The notes under the pieces: model-generated
The model's input: only the letters and a program-made list of their open reading frames with translations
Database searches by the model: none
What the model was told of the DNA's origin: nothing
Program-made: the position numbers and the translations under genes
In this document: in pieces, positions 1 to 7,400 of the stretch
How positions within the stretch are numbered: position 1 is the stretch's first letter
How the letters are laid out: each line of letters opens with the position of its first letter
Assembly (NCBI GenBank): GCA_010671965.1
Contig: JAAHIC010000004.1
Coordinates: 1-12,098, forward strand
DNA: 12,098 nt
From: Leptolyngbya sp. SIO4C5
GTDB taxonomy: Bacteria; Cyanobacteriota; Cyanobacteriia; Phormidesmidales; Phormidesmidaceae
Reading direction: 5' to 3'

Positions 1-14
1 TTTGGAAAAAGCCA

Positions 15-401
15 ATGTCTTCGAGCAAGTCCGCGCCTAATTTAGAGTCATCTGTGGCAGCTCAGAACGAGCCTGATTTTGCGGAAGTCGTTCGGTTCTT
101 AGTTTCTCCTTTCTTAGAGGCGTCCACTGATTTGAGCGTGGACTGTGAGTACCGCGCTAATCGTTCTCGCCTATGGATTCGGATTGCGTTTGATGGGGCC
201 GATCGCGGGCGCGTTTTTGGTCGCGGGGGCCGTAATATTCAGGCTATTCGGACTGTGATCAAGGCGATGGCTCAGCTTTCTGGGCTGCAGGCTCATTTAG
301 AAATTTACGGTGAGGGCGGCGATCGCCCAGAGCGGGAGGGTAGCAGCTCGCCGCGTCCCCAGCGTTCATCGCGATCGCGTCCTCCTCGCCCTAAAAAGTA
401 A
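15..401 (+). CDS. khpA: KH-domain RNA-binding protein, KhpA-like
   Basis: A 128-residue protein with one KH domain at about residues 20-98. The RNA-binding loop is the GRGG at residues 69-72, followed by the helix NIQAIRTVIKAM, as in the KhpA (YlqC) family of small bacterial KH proteins, which bind RNA in the cytoplasm and are linked to sRNA or mRNA control and cell division in other bacteria. The C-terminal tail (about 103-128) is rich in Arg, Ser and Pro and probably disordered; such a basic tail may add non-specific RNA contacts (inference). The start is the ATG at 15, with a weak GGA 8 nt upstream. In cyanobacteria this gene commonly follows ribosomal protein S16 (rpsP) and precedes phoH; phoH is indeed next here, but the upstream gene lies outside the window. 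The family call is firm; the exact cellular role is not known from sequence. Confidence 0.88.
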   Translation: MSSSKSAPNLESSVAAQNEPDFAEVVRFLVSPFLEASTDLSVDCEYRANRSRLWIRIAFDGADRGRVFGRGGRNIQAIRTVIKAMAQLSGLQAHLEIYGEGGDRPEREGSSSPRPQRSSRSRPPRPKK

Positions 402-452
402 AGCTGCCCTGAAGACCTTCAATATTTCTCAAAAACTCTTAAAAGCACTGAT

Positions 453-477
453 ACAGCCTCGATTCTGTCGGGGCTGT
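453..477 (+). terminator. stem-loop between khpA and phoH, possible terminator or attenuator
   Basis: Bases 453-462 can pair with 468-477 (outer arms ACAGCC and GGCTGT, one G-U pair inside) around a 5-nt loop TTCTG. A pyrimidine-rich stretch TTGCTTTCT follows rather than a clean T run. It sits 52 nt past the khpA stop and 35 nt before the phoH ATG, so it could partly end khpA transcription or shape the phoH leader. The role is inferred from position and pairing only. Confidence 0.4.
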
Positions 478-512
478 TGCTTTCTATTCAGAAACCTGGC
501 TCTAGCCCGCTT

Positions 513-1466
513 ATGGCACACACCTTCACGCTCACGCTGCCAACTGCCGAAAGCGCGATCGCTTTAGCAGGGCCGCAGGAAGAGAACCTCAAACTTCTGG
601 CCCGGCAGACAGGGGCAACGCTTATTCTGAGGGGCCAAGACTTACTTATTACCGGCACTGAGAAAACCGTCGATCTTTGTCGGCGGCTGGTGAGTGCCTT
701 GGAACCCCTTTGGGGCAGTGATCAAAGCGTCACTTCGACCGATATTCTTACGGCCAAGCAAGCCCTCAACACCCAGCGGACAGACGAGCTGTCTTCGCTC
801 TACCGAGATGCGATCGCCCGTACCCGCCGAGGCGAAGTCATTCGGGCCAAAACCTTTCGCCAGCGCCAGTATATTGAAGCCCTGCGATCGCGCGACTTAG
901 TTTTTTGCGTTGGGCCAGCCGGCACCGGCAAAACCTTTCTGGCGGCGATGGTAGCCGTGCAGGCGCTAATGAATAACGAATACGAGCGCCTGATTTTGAC
1001 GCGACCGGCGGTGGAAGCCGGGGAACGGCTAGGGTTTCTACCCGGTGATTTGCAGCAGAAGGTGAATCCTTATCTGCGCCCGCTCTATGATGCCCTGCAC
1101 GAGCTGCTTGATCCGGAAAAGATTCCCTCCCTCATGGAGCGCGGCGTGATTGAGGTGGCCCCGCTGGCCTATATGCGTGGCCGCACCCTTAACAATGCCT
1201 TTGTCATCTTAGACGAAGCTCAAAATACCACGCCAGCTCAGATGAAAATGGTGCTGACTCGCCTAGGCTTTGGCTCCCGCATGGCCGTGACTGGCGATGT
1301 TACACAAACCGACCTGGGCCAAAATCAGCAGTCCGGCTTGGCGATCGCCCACAAGATCTTAGCGGGGGTCGAGGGCATCTCCTTTTGCCAACTGACCAAG
1401 GCGGACGTGGTACGTCACCCCCTAGTGCAGCGGATTGTAGCGGCCTACGAAAAATACGAAGCCTAA
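513..1466 (+). CDS. phoH: PhoH family ATPase (PhoH-like protein)
   Basis: A 317-residue cytoplasmic P-loop NTPase of the PhoH family (E. coli YbeZ relatives). Residues 1-65 look like the KH-like N-terminal RNA-binding domain of this family. The ATPase core has Walker A GPAGTGKT at 134-141, the family signature LTRPAVEAGERLGFLPGDLQ at about 162-181, Walker B VILDEAQNTTP at 231-241, and sensor residues in VTGDVTQTDL at 259-268. YbeZ-type proteins associate with the endonuclease YbeY in rRNA maturation; that role is inferred here. The length is normal for cyanobacterial PhoH. The reading frame extends upstream to a TTG at 477, but that TTG sits in the 3' arm of the 453-477 hairpin and the family similarity begins at MAHTFTLTLP, so the ATG at 513 is chosen. 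No good Shine-Dalgarno sequence precedes it, which is common in cyanobacteria. It lies 111 nt after khpA and may be co-transcribed. Confidence 0.93.
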   Translation: MAHTFTLTLPTAESAIALAGPQEENLKLLARQTGATLILRGQDLLITGTEKTVDLCRRLVSALEPLWGSDQSVTSTDILTAKQALNTQRTDELSSLYRDAIARTRRGEVIRAKTFRQRQYIEALRSRDLVFCVGPAGTGKTFLAAMVAVQALMNNEYERLILTRPAVEAGERLGFLPGDLQQKVNPYLRPLYDALHELLDPEKIPSLMERGVIEVAPLAYMRGRTLNNAFVILDEAQNTTPAQMKMVLTRLGFGSRMAVTGDVTQTDLGQNQQSGLAIAHKILAGVEGISFCQLTKADVVRHPLVQRIVAAYEKYEA

Positions 1467-1493
1467 AAAGCTGGCCCCTTTCCAGGCAGCAGC

Positions 1494-1529
1494 CCTCTCG
1501 CCCAAAATAGAGGCAAAATTAGAATTTTG
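1494..1529 (+). terminator. possible phoH terminator: two adjacent inverted repeats
   Basis: Twenty-seven nt past the phoH stop, CCTCT (1494-1498) can pair with AGAGG (1509-1513). Immediately after it, CAAAATT (1514-1520) and AATTTTG (1523-1529) form a perfect 7-bp inverted repeat with only 2 nt between the arms. Together they could end phoH transcription before the tRNA promoter. The first stem is short and its loop is 10 nt, so this is a position-based suggestion. Confidence 0.3.
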
Positions 1530-1530
1530 G

Positions 1531-1561
1531 TTTACATGCGGGGGAGGCTTTATGTTACTAT
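1531..1561 (+). promoter_or_regulatory. candidate promoter for the tRNA-Tyr/tRNA-Thr unit
   Basis: TTTACA at 1531-1536 matches the -35 consensus TTGACA at 5 of 6 positions. TACTAT at 1556-1561 matches TATAAT at 4 of 6, with a long 19-nt spacer; TATGTT at 1551-1556 is an alternative with a short 14-nt spacer. Transcription from the first pair would start near 1568, about 12 nt before tRNA-Tyr. Confidence 0.4.
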
Positions 1562-1579
1562 CAGTATCCGTGGATGGGC

Positions 1580-1664
1580 GGGTCGGTGCCCGAGTGGTTA
1601 ATGGGGGCGGACTGTAAATCCGCTGGCTACGCCTACGCTGGTTCGAATCCAGCCCGGCCCACCA
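1580..1664 (+). tRNA. trnY-GUA: tRNA-Tyr (anticodon GUA), CCA encoded
   Basis: A complete class II cloverleaf. The acceptor stem is 1580-1586 with 1654-1660 (one G-U pair), with discriminator A1661 and an encoded CCA at 1662-1664. The anticodon stem is 1607-1611 with 1619-1623, and the loop CTGTAAA carries GTA at 1614-1616. The long variable arm at about 1624-1636 is expected for bacterial tRNA-Tyr. The T arm is 1637-1653 with the TTCGAAT loop. It is followed 6 nt later by tRNA-Thr, so the two are probably processed from one precursor. Confidence 0.96.
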
Positions 1665-1670
1665 CGGTAG

Positions 1671-1742
1671 GCCCATGTAGCTCAGTGGTAGAGCACACCC
1701 TTGGTAAGGGTGAGGTCATGAGTTCGACTCTCATCATGGGCT
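1671..1742 (+). tRNA. trnT-GGU: tRNA-Thr (anticodon GGU), CCA not encoded
   Basis: A complete 72-nt cloverleaf. The acceptor stem GCCCATG (1671-1677) pairs with CATGGGC (1735-1741), with discriminator U at 1742. The anticodon stem CACCC (1696-1700) pairs with GGGTG (1708-1712), and the loop TTGGTAA carries GGT at 1703-1705. The T stem ATGAG/CTCAT encloses TTCGACT. The next bases are TTG, so CCA must be added by nucleotidyltransferase, unlike the neighbouring tRNA-Tyr gene, which encodes it. Confidence 0.96.
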
Positions 1743-1758
1743 TTGTGCTTGGCTAAAT

Positions 1759-1773
1759 TCAAAAGATTTTTGA
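1759..1773 (+). terminator. possible terminator hairpin after the tRNA pair
   Basis: TCAAAA (1759-1764) and TTTTGA (1768-1773) form a perfect 6-bp inverted repeat with a 3-nt loop, 16 nt after tRNA-Thr. The stem is A/T-rich and therefore weak, but its position, between a plus-strand tRNA unit and a convergent kinase gene ending at 1851, is where a terminator is needed. No long T tract follows. Confidence 0.3.
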
Positions 1774-1850
1774 GTATTGCCTAAATAACAGGTAAACTTA
1801 GAGCCCGTTTGAACTAAGGCAAATTTGCTTTGCTTGTAGGGATAAGATTT

Positions 1851-4172
1851 TCAGGCATCCGTAAGCGGCTTGGCAGTCGTTTGGCTCATCAGAGCATTGA
1901 CAGTAGCCAACAGCTTCTCAGGGTCAATAGGTTGAACAATCATCTGATCAATTCCGGTTTGCGGTATAACAGTGGTTTCTAAACCGGGATCAGCAGTTAT
2001 CGCCAGAATTCGGGTGTGATGGGCTGCCGTGTAGCGCCGCAGACTGTTAATAATTTGCTGGCCGTTAGCGCTGGTGAGCTGCAGGTTGATGATGACGGCT
2101 CTAGGCTGGAGCAAATCTATCTGCTCGACTACCTGCGACCCATCAACCAGCCAAATCACCTGATAGTCTGCGGCTGTGAGCATGTCGCAAATGACGCTAG
2201 CGACTTCCTCTTGCTCTTCGACCAAAACAACTCGGCCCGTCACTGGCTCAGAAGAGTGACTAAGCTGCTGGGCTAGTTCTGCTTTAGACGATCTTGGCAC
2301 CTGGCGCGGCAAACGCACGGTAAAGATAGAGCCGCTGCCTACTCGTGACTGGACGCTGATTGAGCCACCATGTAAGTCTACGAGCTGTTTAGTGAGCGCT
2401 AGTCCAAGGCCAGTTCCCTGATACTGACGGTGGCGCGTATTTTCGAGCTGCTGAAATTTTTCAAACAGCAGGGCATGTTGCGAATCGGGAATGCCAATGC
2501 CCGTGTCTTCGACTTGGAAAACAGCCGCTTGTTGTTCAAAGCGCAGCCGTAGCTTGACACTGCCCTCTACGGGCGTAAATTTGATGGCATTGCTGAGTAA
2601 GTTCTGCAAAATCTGCTTCAGCCGTCGCGGATCGGCCATAAATAGATCCTGACTGGCCGGAATCTTCAAATCGCTGATCAGCTGAATTTGCTTTTGCTGA
2701 GCCTGTTCTTGAAACCCTTCTAGGCTTTGACGCACTAAGCTTGAAAGGGAAAACTCGCTGATATCTAAGGCCATGCGCCCAGACTCAATCTTAGAGACTT
2801 CTAAGATATCGTTGATGACGCTGAGCAAGTGAGCCCCACTGGCATGGATAGTGTCTAGATAGCTGCGCTGTCGTGGACTCAAGTCGCCAATAGACCAGCG
2901 CAGCAAGGTAGCAGACATACCAATAATGCAGGTCAGCGGCGTCCGTAACTCATGGCTCATCGTTGCTAGGAACTCACTTTTAGCTCGGCTAGCAGACTGG
3001 GCGGCAATTAGAGCATCATGAAGATTTTGGGTACGCTCGACTACCCTGGCTTCTAGGGTTCGTTTTTGCTGCTGGAGCTGCTGGTAGAGCTGGGCCTGAG
3101 AGATGGCAACGGCTAGGTGCGCAGCGATGTGTTGCAGAAACTCAACCTCCCAGGGCTGCCAGTAGCGAGTCTCGCGGCACTGGTGAGCGATGAGTAGCCC
3201 CCAAAGTTTGCCTCTGACCAAAATTGGCGCAATTAGCTTTGACTTAACCTGTATCTTTTCTAAAAAAGCTAAAAGGCAGGGCGACGCCTGATAGGTCTTT
3301 TGCACATCGTTAACAACCGTAGGAATACCCTGCTCGTATTGTTGGTGACTGCTGCTGGGCCAATCGTGGAAGCAGTCTGCTTCCGACTGATTGATGACAG
3401 AAGGTAGCTGCTCTGAAATGCGAGACTCGTAAGTGACCAGTCCTGAACGACGCGCCTCGCTGGTAGATGCGGCTGCTAATGGCGCGGCTGGCATCAGGGT
3501 CAGATTTTCAACAGCTTCGCTCGCTGCATTTTCAAACTGATAAATTACCAGGCGATCGCTTTGGAGAAACCGCCGCACCTGAGCTACGGTTGTTTCCAAA
3601 ATCACTGGCAGCTCCAGCGACTGCCGAATTTTATTCACTACCTGATTGAGCAGCAAACTTTTTTCGAGCTGCTGGTCAAGGGCGGCCTGTACGGGCTGAC
3701 AAACGTGGGGTTGTGCCGTCGGTGTGTCTATTGACGGGGCGATCGCCACTGCCTGCTGTAGGAGCTGCAAAGCTAGATCGCCGTAGTCTTGATTCAGGCC
3801 GCTCTGTAGCAGCGGTCGAGCTAGGCGCAATCTTTCCTGCAGCGCCTCATCGTCAGGCACAAGCTCCCCTAGCTGATTGAGAAAATTAGCGATCGCCACT
3901 GGCTCAAAAGTTAGCCCAACTTGGCAGCGGCGATCGCCTGACAAACTAGAGGTCTGCGGCAATTGCCCCACTAACAACACCTGCATACTTGAGGAGATGC
4001 TCAAAACGAATCGCTGTACGTCGGTCTGGGCCAATTTGGCAGCCACGACTCTAGCATCGGTGATGACAAAAGCCTCAGTCTGGGTTCCCTTGTCTAAAAT
4101 TAGGCGGTGCAGTTCACTGAAAACGGCTAGGGGAAGTTTGTAGCAGGGAAGCGGATCTAAAAAGCTAGGCAT
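1851..4172 (-). CDS. hybrid sensor histidine kinase: DICT-like, GAF, HisKA/HATPase, degenerate receiver
   Basis: A 773-residue soluble sensor kinase with no membrane segment. Residues about 10-100 resemble the DICT sensory domain often found N-terminal in cyanobacterial kinases (moderate confidence). A phytochrome-type GAF domain follows at about 187-356, ending in GKLWGLLIAHQC and WQPWEVEFLQ. A coiled-coil linker at about 358-398 leads to HisKA with the phospho-acceptor H407 in MSHELRTPL. The HATPase has the N box around N528 (LLSNAIKF), G1 DTGIGIP at 556-562 and G2 GTGLGLAL at 586-593, so the kinase should be active. The C-terminal receiver fold (about 646-765) lacks key residues: N696 stands where the phosphorylated Asp should be and Q747 where the conserved Lys should be. 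It is therefore probably a pseudo-receiver (inference). The GAF cysteine C299 is followed by Leu, not the Cys-His pair usual for bilin attachment, so light sensing is doubtful. The gene is divergent from cobN and convergent with the tRNA pair; partner and signal are unknown. Confidence 0.9.
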   Translation of the reverse strand: MPSFLDPLPCYKLPLAVFSELHRLILDKGTQTEAFVITDARVVAAKLAQTDVQRFVLSISSSMQVLLVGQLPQTSSLSGDRRCQVGLTFEPVAIANFLNQLGELVPDDEALQERLRLARPLLQSGLNQDYGDLALQLLQQAVAIAPSIDTPTAQPHVCQPVQAALDQQLEKSLLLNQVVNKIRQSLELPVILETTVAQVRRFLQSDRLVIYQFENAASEAVENLTLMPAAPLAAASTSEARRSGLVTYESRISEQLPSVINQSEADCFHDWPSSSHQQYEQGIPTVVNDVQKTYQASPCLLAFLEKIQVKSKLIAPILVRGKLWGLLIAHQCRETRYWQPWEVEFLQHIAAHLAVAISQAQLYQQLQQQKRTLEARVVERTQNLHDALIAAQSASRAKSEFLATMSHELRTPLTCIIGMSATLLRWSIGDLSPRQRSYLDTIHASGAHLLSVINDILEVSKIESGRMALDISEFSLSSLVRQSLEGFQEQAQQKQIQLISDLKIPASQDLFMADPRRLKQILQNLLSNAIKFTPVEGSVKLRLRFEQQAAVFQVEDTGIGIPDSQHALLFEKFQQLENTRHRQYQGTGLGLALTKQLVDLHGGSISVQSRVGSGSIFTVRLPRQVPRSSKAELAQQLSHSSEPVTGRVVLVEEQEEVASVICDMLTAADYQVIWLVDGSQVVEQIDLLQPRAVIINLQLTSANGQQIINSLRRYTAAHHTRILAITADPGLETTVIPQTGIDQMIVQPIDPEKLLATVNALMSQTTAKPLTDA

Positions 4173-4351
4173 GAGGTGCCAAACAAAGATAGGTGGCTGC
4201 GGAAACAGAAATGTTCAAGATGATTGTCGATTGAAGAGAGCTAACTTATCCGCTTGAGGCAGCTCTGTTGAGCACAGACTTCAGCCCAGGCATCAAGGTT
4301 CTGCAATCCCCCAAAGCTTACGTGCTAGGTTGCTGAGGTTTTAGCCAATGG

Positions 4352-4366
4352 TGAACTGACTGTTCA
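4352..4366. promoter_or_regulatory. inverted repeat TGAAC-N5-GTTCA upstream of cobN, candidate operator
   Basis: Perfect 5-bp arms at 4352-4356 and 4362-4366 separated by TGACT, centred about 97 nt before the cobN start. Half-sites of the TGAA/TTCA type are used by ArsR/SmtB metal sensors, but the spacing differs from their usual operators, so no regulator can be named. It may be coincidence. Confidence 0.3.
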
Positions 4367-4404
4367 AGCTAGAGTAAGTTGGGGCTTAGGGATCATCCTA
4401 GCTT
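4366..4404 (+). promoter_or_regulatory. inverted repeat AAGCTAG / CTAGCTT in the cobN leader region
   Basis: Perfect 7-bp arms at 4366-4372 and 4398-4404 with 25 nt between them. On RNA this could form a long-loop hairpin; on DNA it could be a looping site. Its first arm shares A4366 with the preceding repeat. Function unknown. Confidence 0.3.
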
Positions 4405-4410
4405 TCTATT

Positions 4411-4428
4411 TTCACAAACCTGCGTGAA
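4411..4428. promoter_or_regulatory. inverted repeat TTCAC-N8-GTGAA just upstream of cobN
   Basis: Perfect 5-bp arms at 4411-4415 and 4424-4428, ending 27 nt before the cobN ATG. The left arm overlaps TTCACA, a 5-of-6 match to a -35 box, but no convincing -10 follows at 16-18 nt. A repressor site or short leader hairpin is possible. Confidence 0.3.
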
Positions 4429-4455
4429 GACAATAGTTCCTTCAGATTTGACTCA

Positions 4456-7400
4456 ATGCACCGTTTAGCGACGACCCCTGGCGGCTGGGATCCCACTGCA
4501 GAAGGCGTCATTTTTGTCGAGCAGACCCCGGCCCCGGTAGTGTTCCTTAGCGCCGCCGACACCGATATTCAAACCCTAGCCAACGTCCTACCGCGTCTGC
4601 CAGCGAGTTTCCCGGCTCTGCGGATTGCCAATCTGCTGCAGCTTCAGCAGCAGCTCTCAATTGATACCTATGCTGACACCGTGATTGCTGCAGCCCAGGT
4701 CGTCATTCTACGCCTGCTGGGGGGACGGGCCTACTGGTCTTACGGCCTAGAAGTGGTCAAGCAAACGGTGCAGCAGTCAGGAGCAGCGCTGATTGTCATT
4801 CCCGGCGACGATCGCCCCGATATCGATTTAATGAGCCACTCTACTGCGCCTCTAGCCGTAGTCAATCAGCTCTGGCAGTATTTCACCGAAGGTGGCAGCG
4901 ATAACTGGCAGTGGGGCTTGCAGTCTTTGAGCGATCGCTATTTTGGCACTGACTATAAACCGCCATCGCCGCAAACCATCGCCAAAGTCGGCCTTTACAA
5001 CTGGCGTTCTAGCATTCCTACCGACCTGCAGGACAAACAAAAGGACTGGCCGCGAGCCGCCATTTTATTCTATCGCTCTCATTATTTAGCCGGAAACCTG
5101 GCCCCGATTGAGGCGCTCTGTCAGGCGCTCAGCGATCGCCAAATTCAGCCCCAACCTGTCTATATCTCTTCGCTCCAAGATCCTGATGTCCAGGCCGAAC
5201 TGCTCAGCCTGCTCCAGCCTGAAGCCGCTCCCGGCATTGATCTTCTGTTAAACACCACCAGCTTTTCTGTGGCTAAACTCACTGCGGCTTTACCCAATCT
5301 CCACCTCTGGCAGCAGCTCGACGTTCCCGTTCTGCAGGTGATTCTCAGCGGCGGCACCTACGAGCGCTGGCAGGCTAACCCACAGGGGCTATCTCCCCGC
5401 GACATTGCCATGAACGTGGCCCTTCCGGAAGTAGATGGCCGCATCATCACCCGTACCGCTTCCTTTAAGGCCGTGCAGCAGCGTCATCCAGGACTAGAAA
5501 CCGATGTTGTGGCCTATGAGCCTGTGGGCGATCGCATTGACTTCATCGCCGCTCTTGCCGCCAACTGGATCGCCTTGCGCACCACCCCCCCAGCCCAGCG
5601 CCGTATCGCCCTCATCCTGGCCAACTATCCCACCCGCGACGGTCGCCTCGCCAACGGCGTCGGCCTCGACACCCCCCAAAGCTGCGTTGAAATTCTGAAA
5701 GCCCTGCAAGCAGCCGGATACGCCATTCCTCGCCTACCCCAATCCGGCGATGAGCTAATTCAGTGGCTTACCGCCACCGTCACCAATGATCCCGAAGGCC
5801 ATCACCTACGCCCGGTGCCGCAATCTCTGACGGTCAAAACCTATGGGCAATATTTCCAGCAGTTATCGGCGGCTGTACGACAGGGGGTAGGTGAACGATG
5901 GGGAAATGGAGAAGATGAGGGCAAGAAAGACGAAGGCAGCAAGAACAAGCATTTAGCTGCCTGGGGCGATCGCGCGGCTCAGGCTGACCAGAACCAGAAA
6001 ACCACAGCGAACGGGGGCAAAATTGTCTCCGCGGCTGCATCCGTCTACCCCATCCCTGGCCTACAGCTTGGCCATGTCTTCATTGGGATTCAGCCTAGTC
6101 GCGGCTATGACCAGGATCCATCGCTTAACTATCACGCCCCCGATTTAGCCCCTACCCACGACTATTTAGCCTTTTACTTTTGGCTACGACATCAGTTTGG
6201 GGCACAGGCAATGGTGCATGTGGGCAAGCATGGCAACTTGGAGTGGCTCCCTGGTAAAGGCGTTGGCCTGACTTGCAACTGCTACCCTGAAGCTGCTTTT
6301 GGCCCCCTGCCACACCTCTATCCTTTCATTGTCAACGATCCCGGCGAAGGCGCTCAGGCCAAACGCCGCGCTCAAGCGGTGATTCTCGATCATCTGACGC
6401 CCCCCATGACCCGCGCCGAACTTTACGGCCCGCTGCAGCAGCTCGAAGCCCTGGTAGACGAATATTACGAAGCTCAATCCCTCGATCCGAATCGCCTTCC
6501 CATCATTAGCGATCGCCTGCTCAAGCTGCTCCAAACCACTCACCTGCTCCAAGATCCTAATCTTGCTATTTTTCAACCCACTTCTTCCACCGCTCCGGCT
6601 GACGCCGCTGGCGATAGGCCCTCTCCGCCCATGTCGGCATCTACCGCCCTTCCCCAACTTCTACCCCAGCTCGACACCTATCTCTGCAACCTCAAAGAAG
6701 CCCAGATCCGCGACGGCCTGCATATTTTCGGCCAGTGCCCCCAGGCGCGGCAGCTCCGTGACCTGATTATTGCCATCGCCCGTCATCCTAGCCGCGATCG
6801 CCTAGGACTCACCAGAGCGATCGCCCAGTCTTGGCAGCTCGATCTCGATCCCCTCACCGCTGATCCCGCTAGGCCCTATACGCCTGAGCCAGCCGCGATC
6901 GCGCGCGCTCCTCTGCTTAAAAACTGCCGCACCTACGCCGATGTCATCGAACAGATCGAACACCAGGCAGCCCATCTCATCGACGCTCTCTTAGCATCTC
7001 CTTTCTCTTCCCCATTCGACTCCGCTGACGGCCAGCCCGCTTCTGCCCTTGAGGCCGAACTCGCCTGGATCCATACCCAGATCCTACCCCGCCTGCAGCA
7101 GACCCCACAGGAGATCACCCACCTGCTGCACGGCCTCAGCGGCGGCTACGTTCCAAGTGGCCCTGCTGGCGCGCCCACCCGCAACCGCCCTGATGTCCTG
7201 CCGACCGGGCGCAACTTCTACTCAGTAGATATTCGGGCCATTCCAACCGAAAGCGCCTGGGATGTGGGCCGTAAGGCCGCTGAGGTGCTAGTTGAGGACT
7301 ATGTCCAAACCAACGGCGAATATCCGCAAACGCTCGGTCTTTCCGTTTGGGGTACAGCTACCATGCGCACCGGTGGCGATGACATCGCTGAGGCTCTAGC

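Larger units (their letters stand above)
4173..4455. promoter_or_regulatory. divergent intergenic control region (kinase / cobN)
   Basis: A 283-nt non-coding spacer that must hold the promoters of both the minus-strand kinase and plus-strand cobN. No strong -35/-10 pair stands out on either strand. Its cobN-proximal third carries three inverted repeats, listed separately. The conserved core of a cobalamin riboswitch was looked for in the cobN leader and not seen. No HIP1 copy lies here. Confidence 0.6.

Noticed and set aside
477..512. TTG start at 477 extending PhoH by 12 residues
   Set aside because: The extension is unlike the family, has no ribosome binding site, and its TTG overlaps the arm of a predicted stem-loop; the ATG at 513 matches the family N terminus.
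1422..1676. Minus-strand open frame across the phoH end and tRNA-Tyr
   Set aside because: It overlaps a well-folded tRNA gene and phoH coding sequence, and shows no protein-family pattern.
1819..1828. Palindrome GCAAATTTGC before the end of the kinase gene
   Set aside because: Short, A/T-centred and without a loop or partner; no role can be argued.
3240..3620. Hybrid kinase as a bilin-binding cyanobacteriochrome
   Set aside because: The GAF cysteine C299 is followed by Leu rather than His and no second chromophore motif is evident; kept only as an open question.
4173..4455. Cobalamin riboswitch in the cobN leader
   Set aside because: No B12-box-like core or supporting helices could be recognised by eye.
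6184..6657. 157-residue open frame on the minus strand inside cobN
   Set aside because: It lies antisense to a conserved CobN segment, resembles nothing known, and is the kind of shadow frame expected opposite G+C-rich coding sequence.
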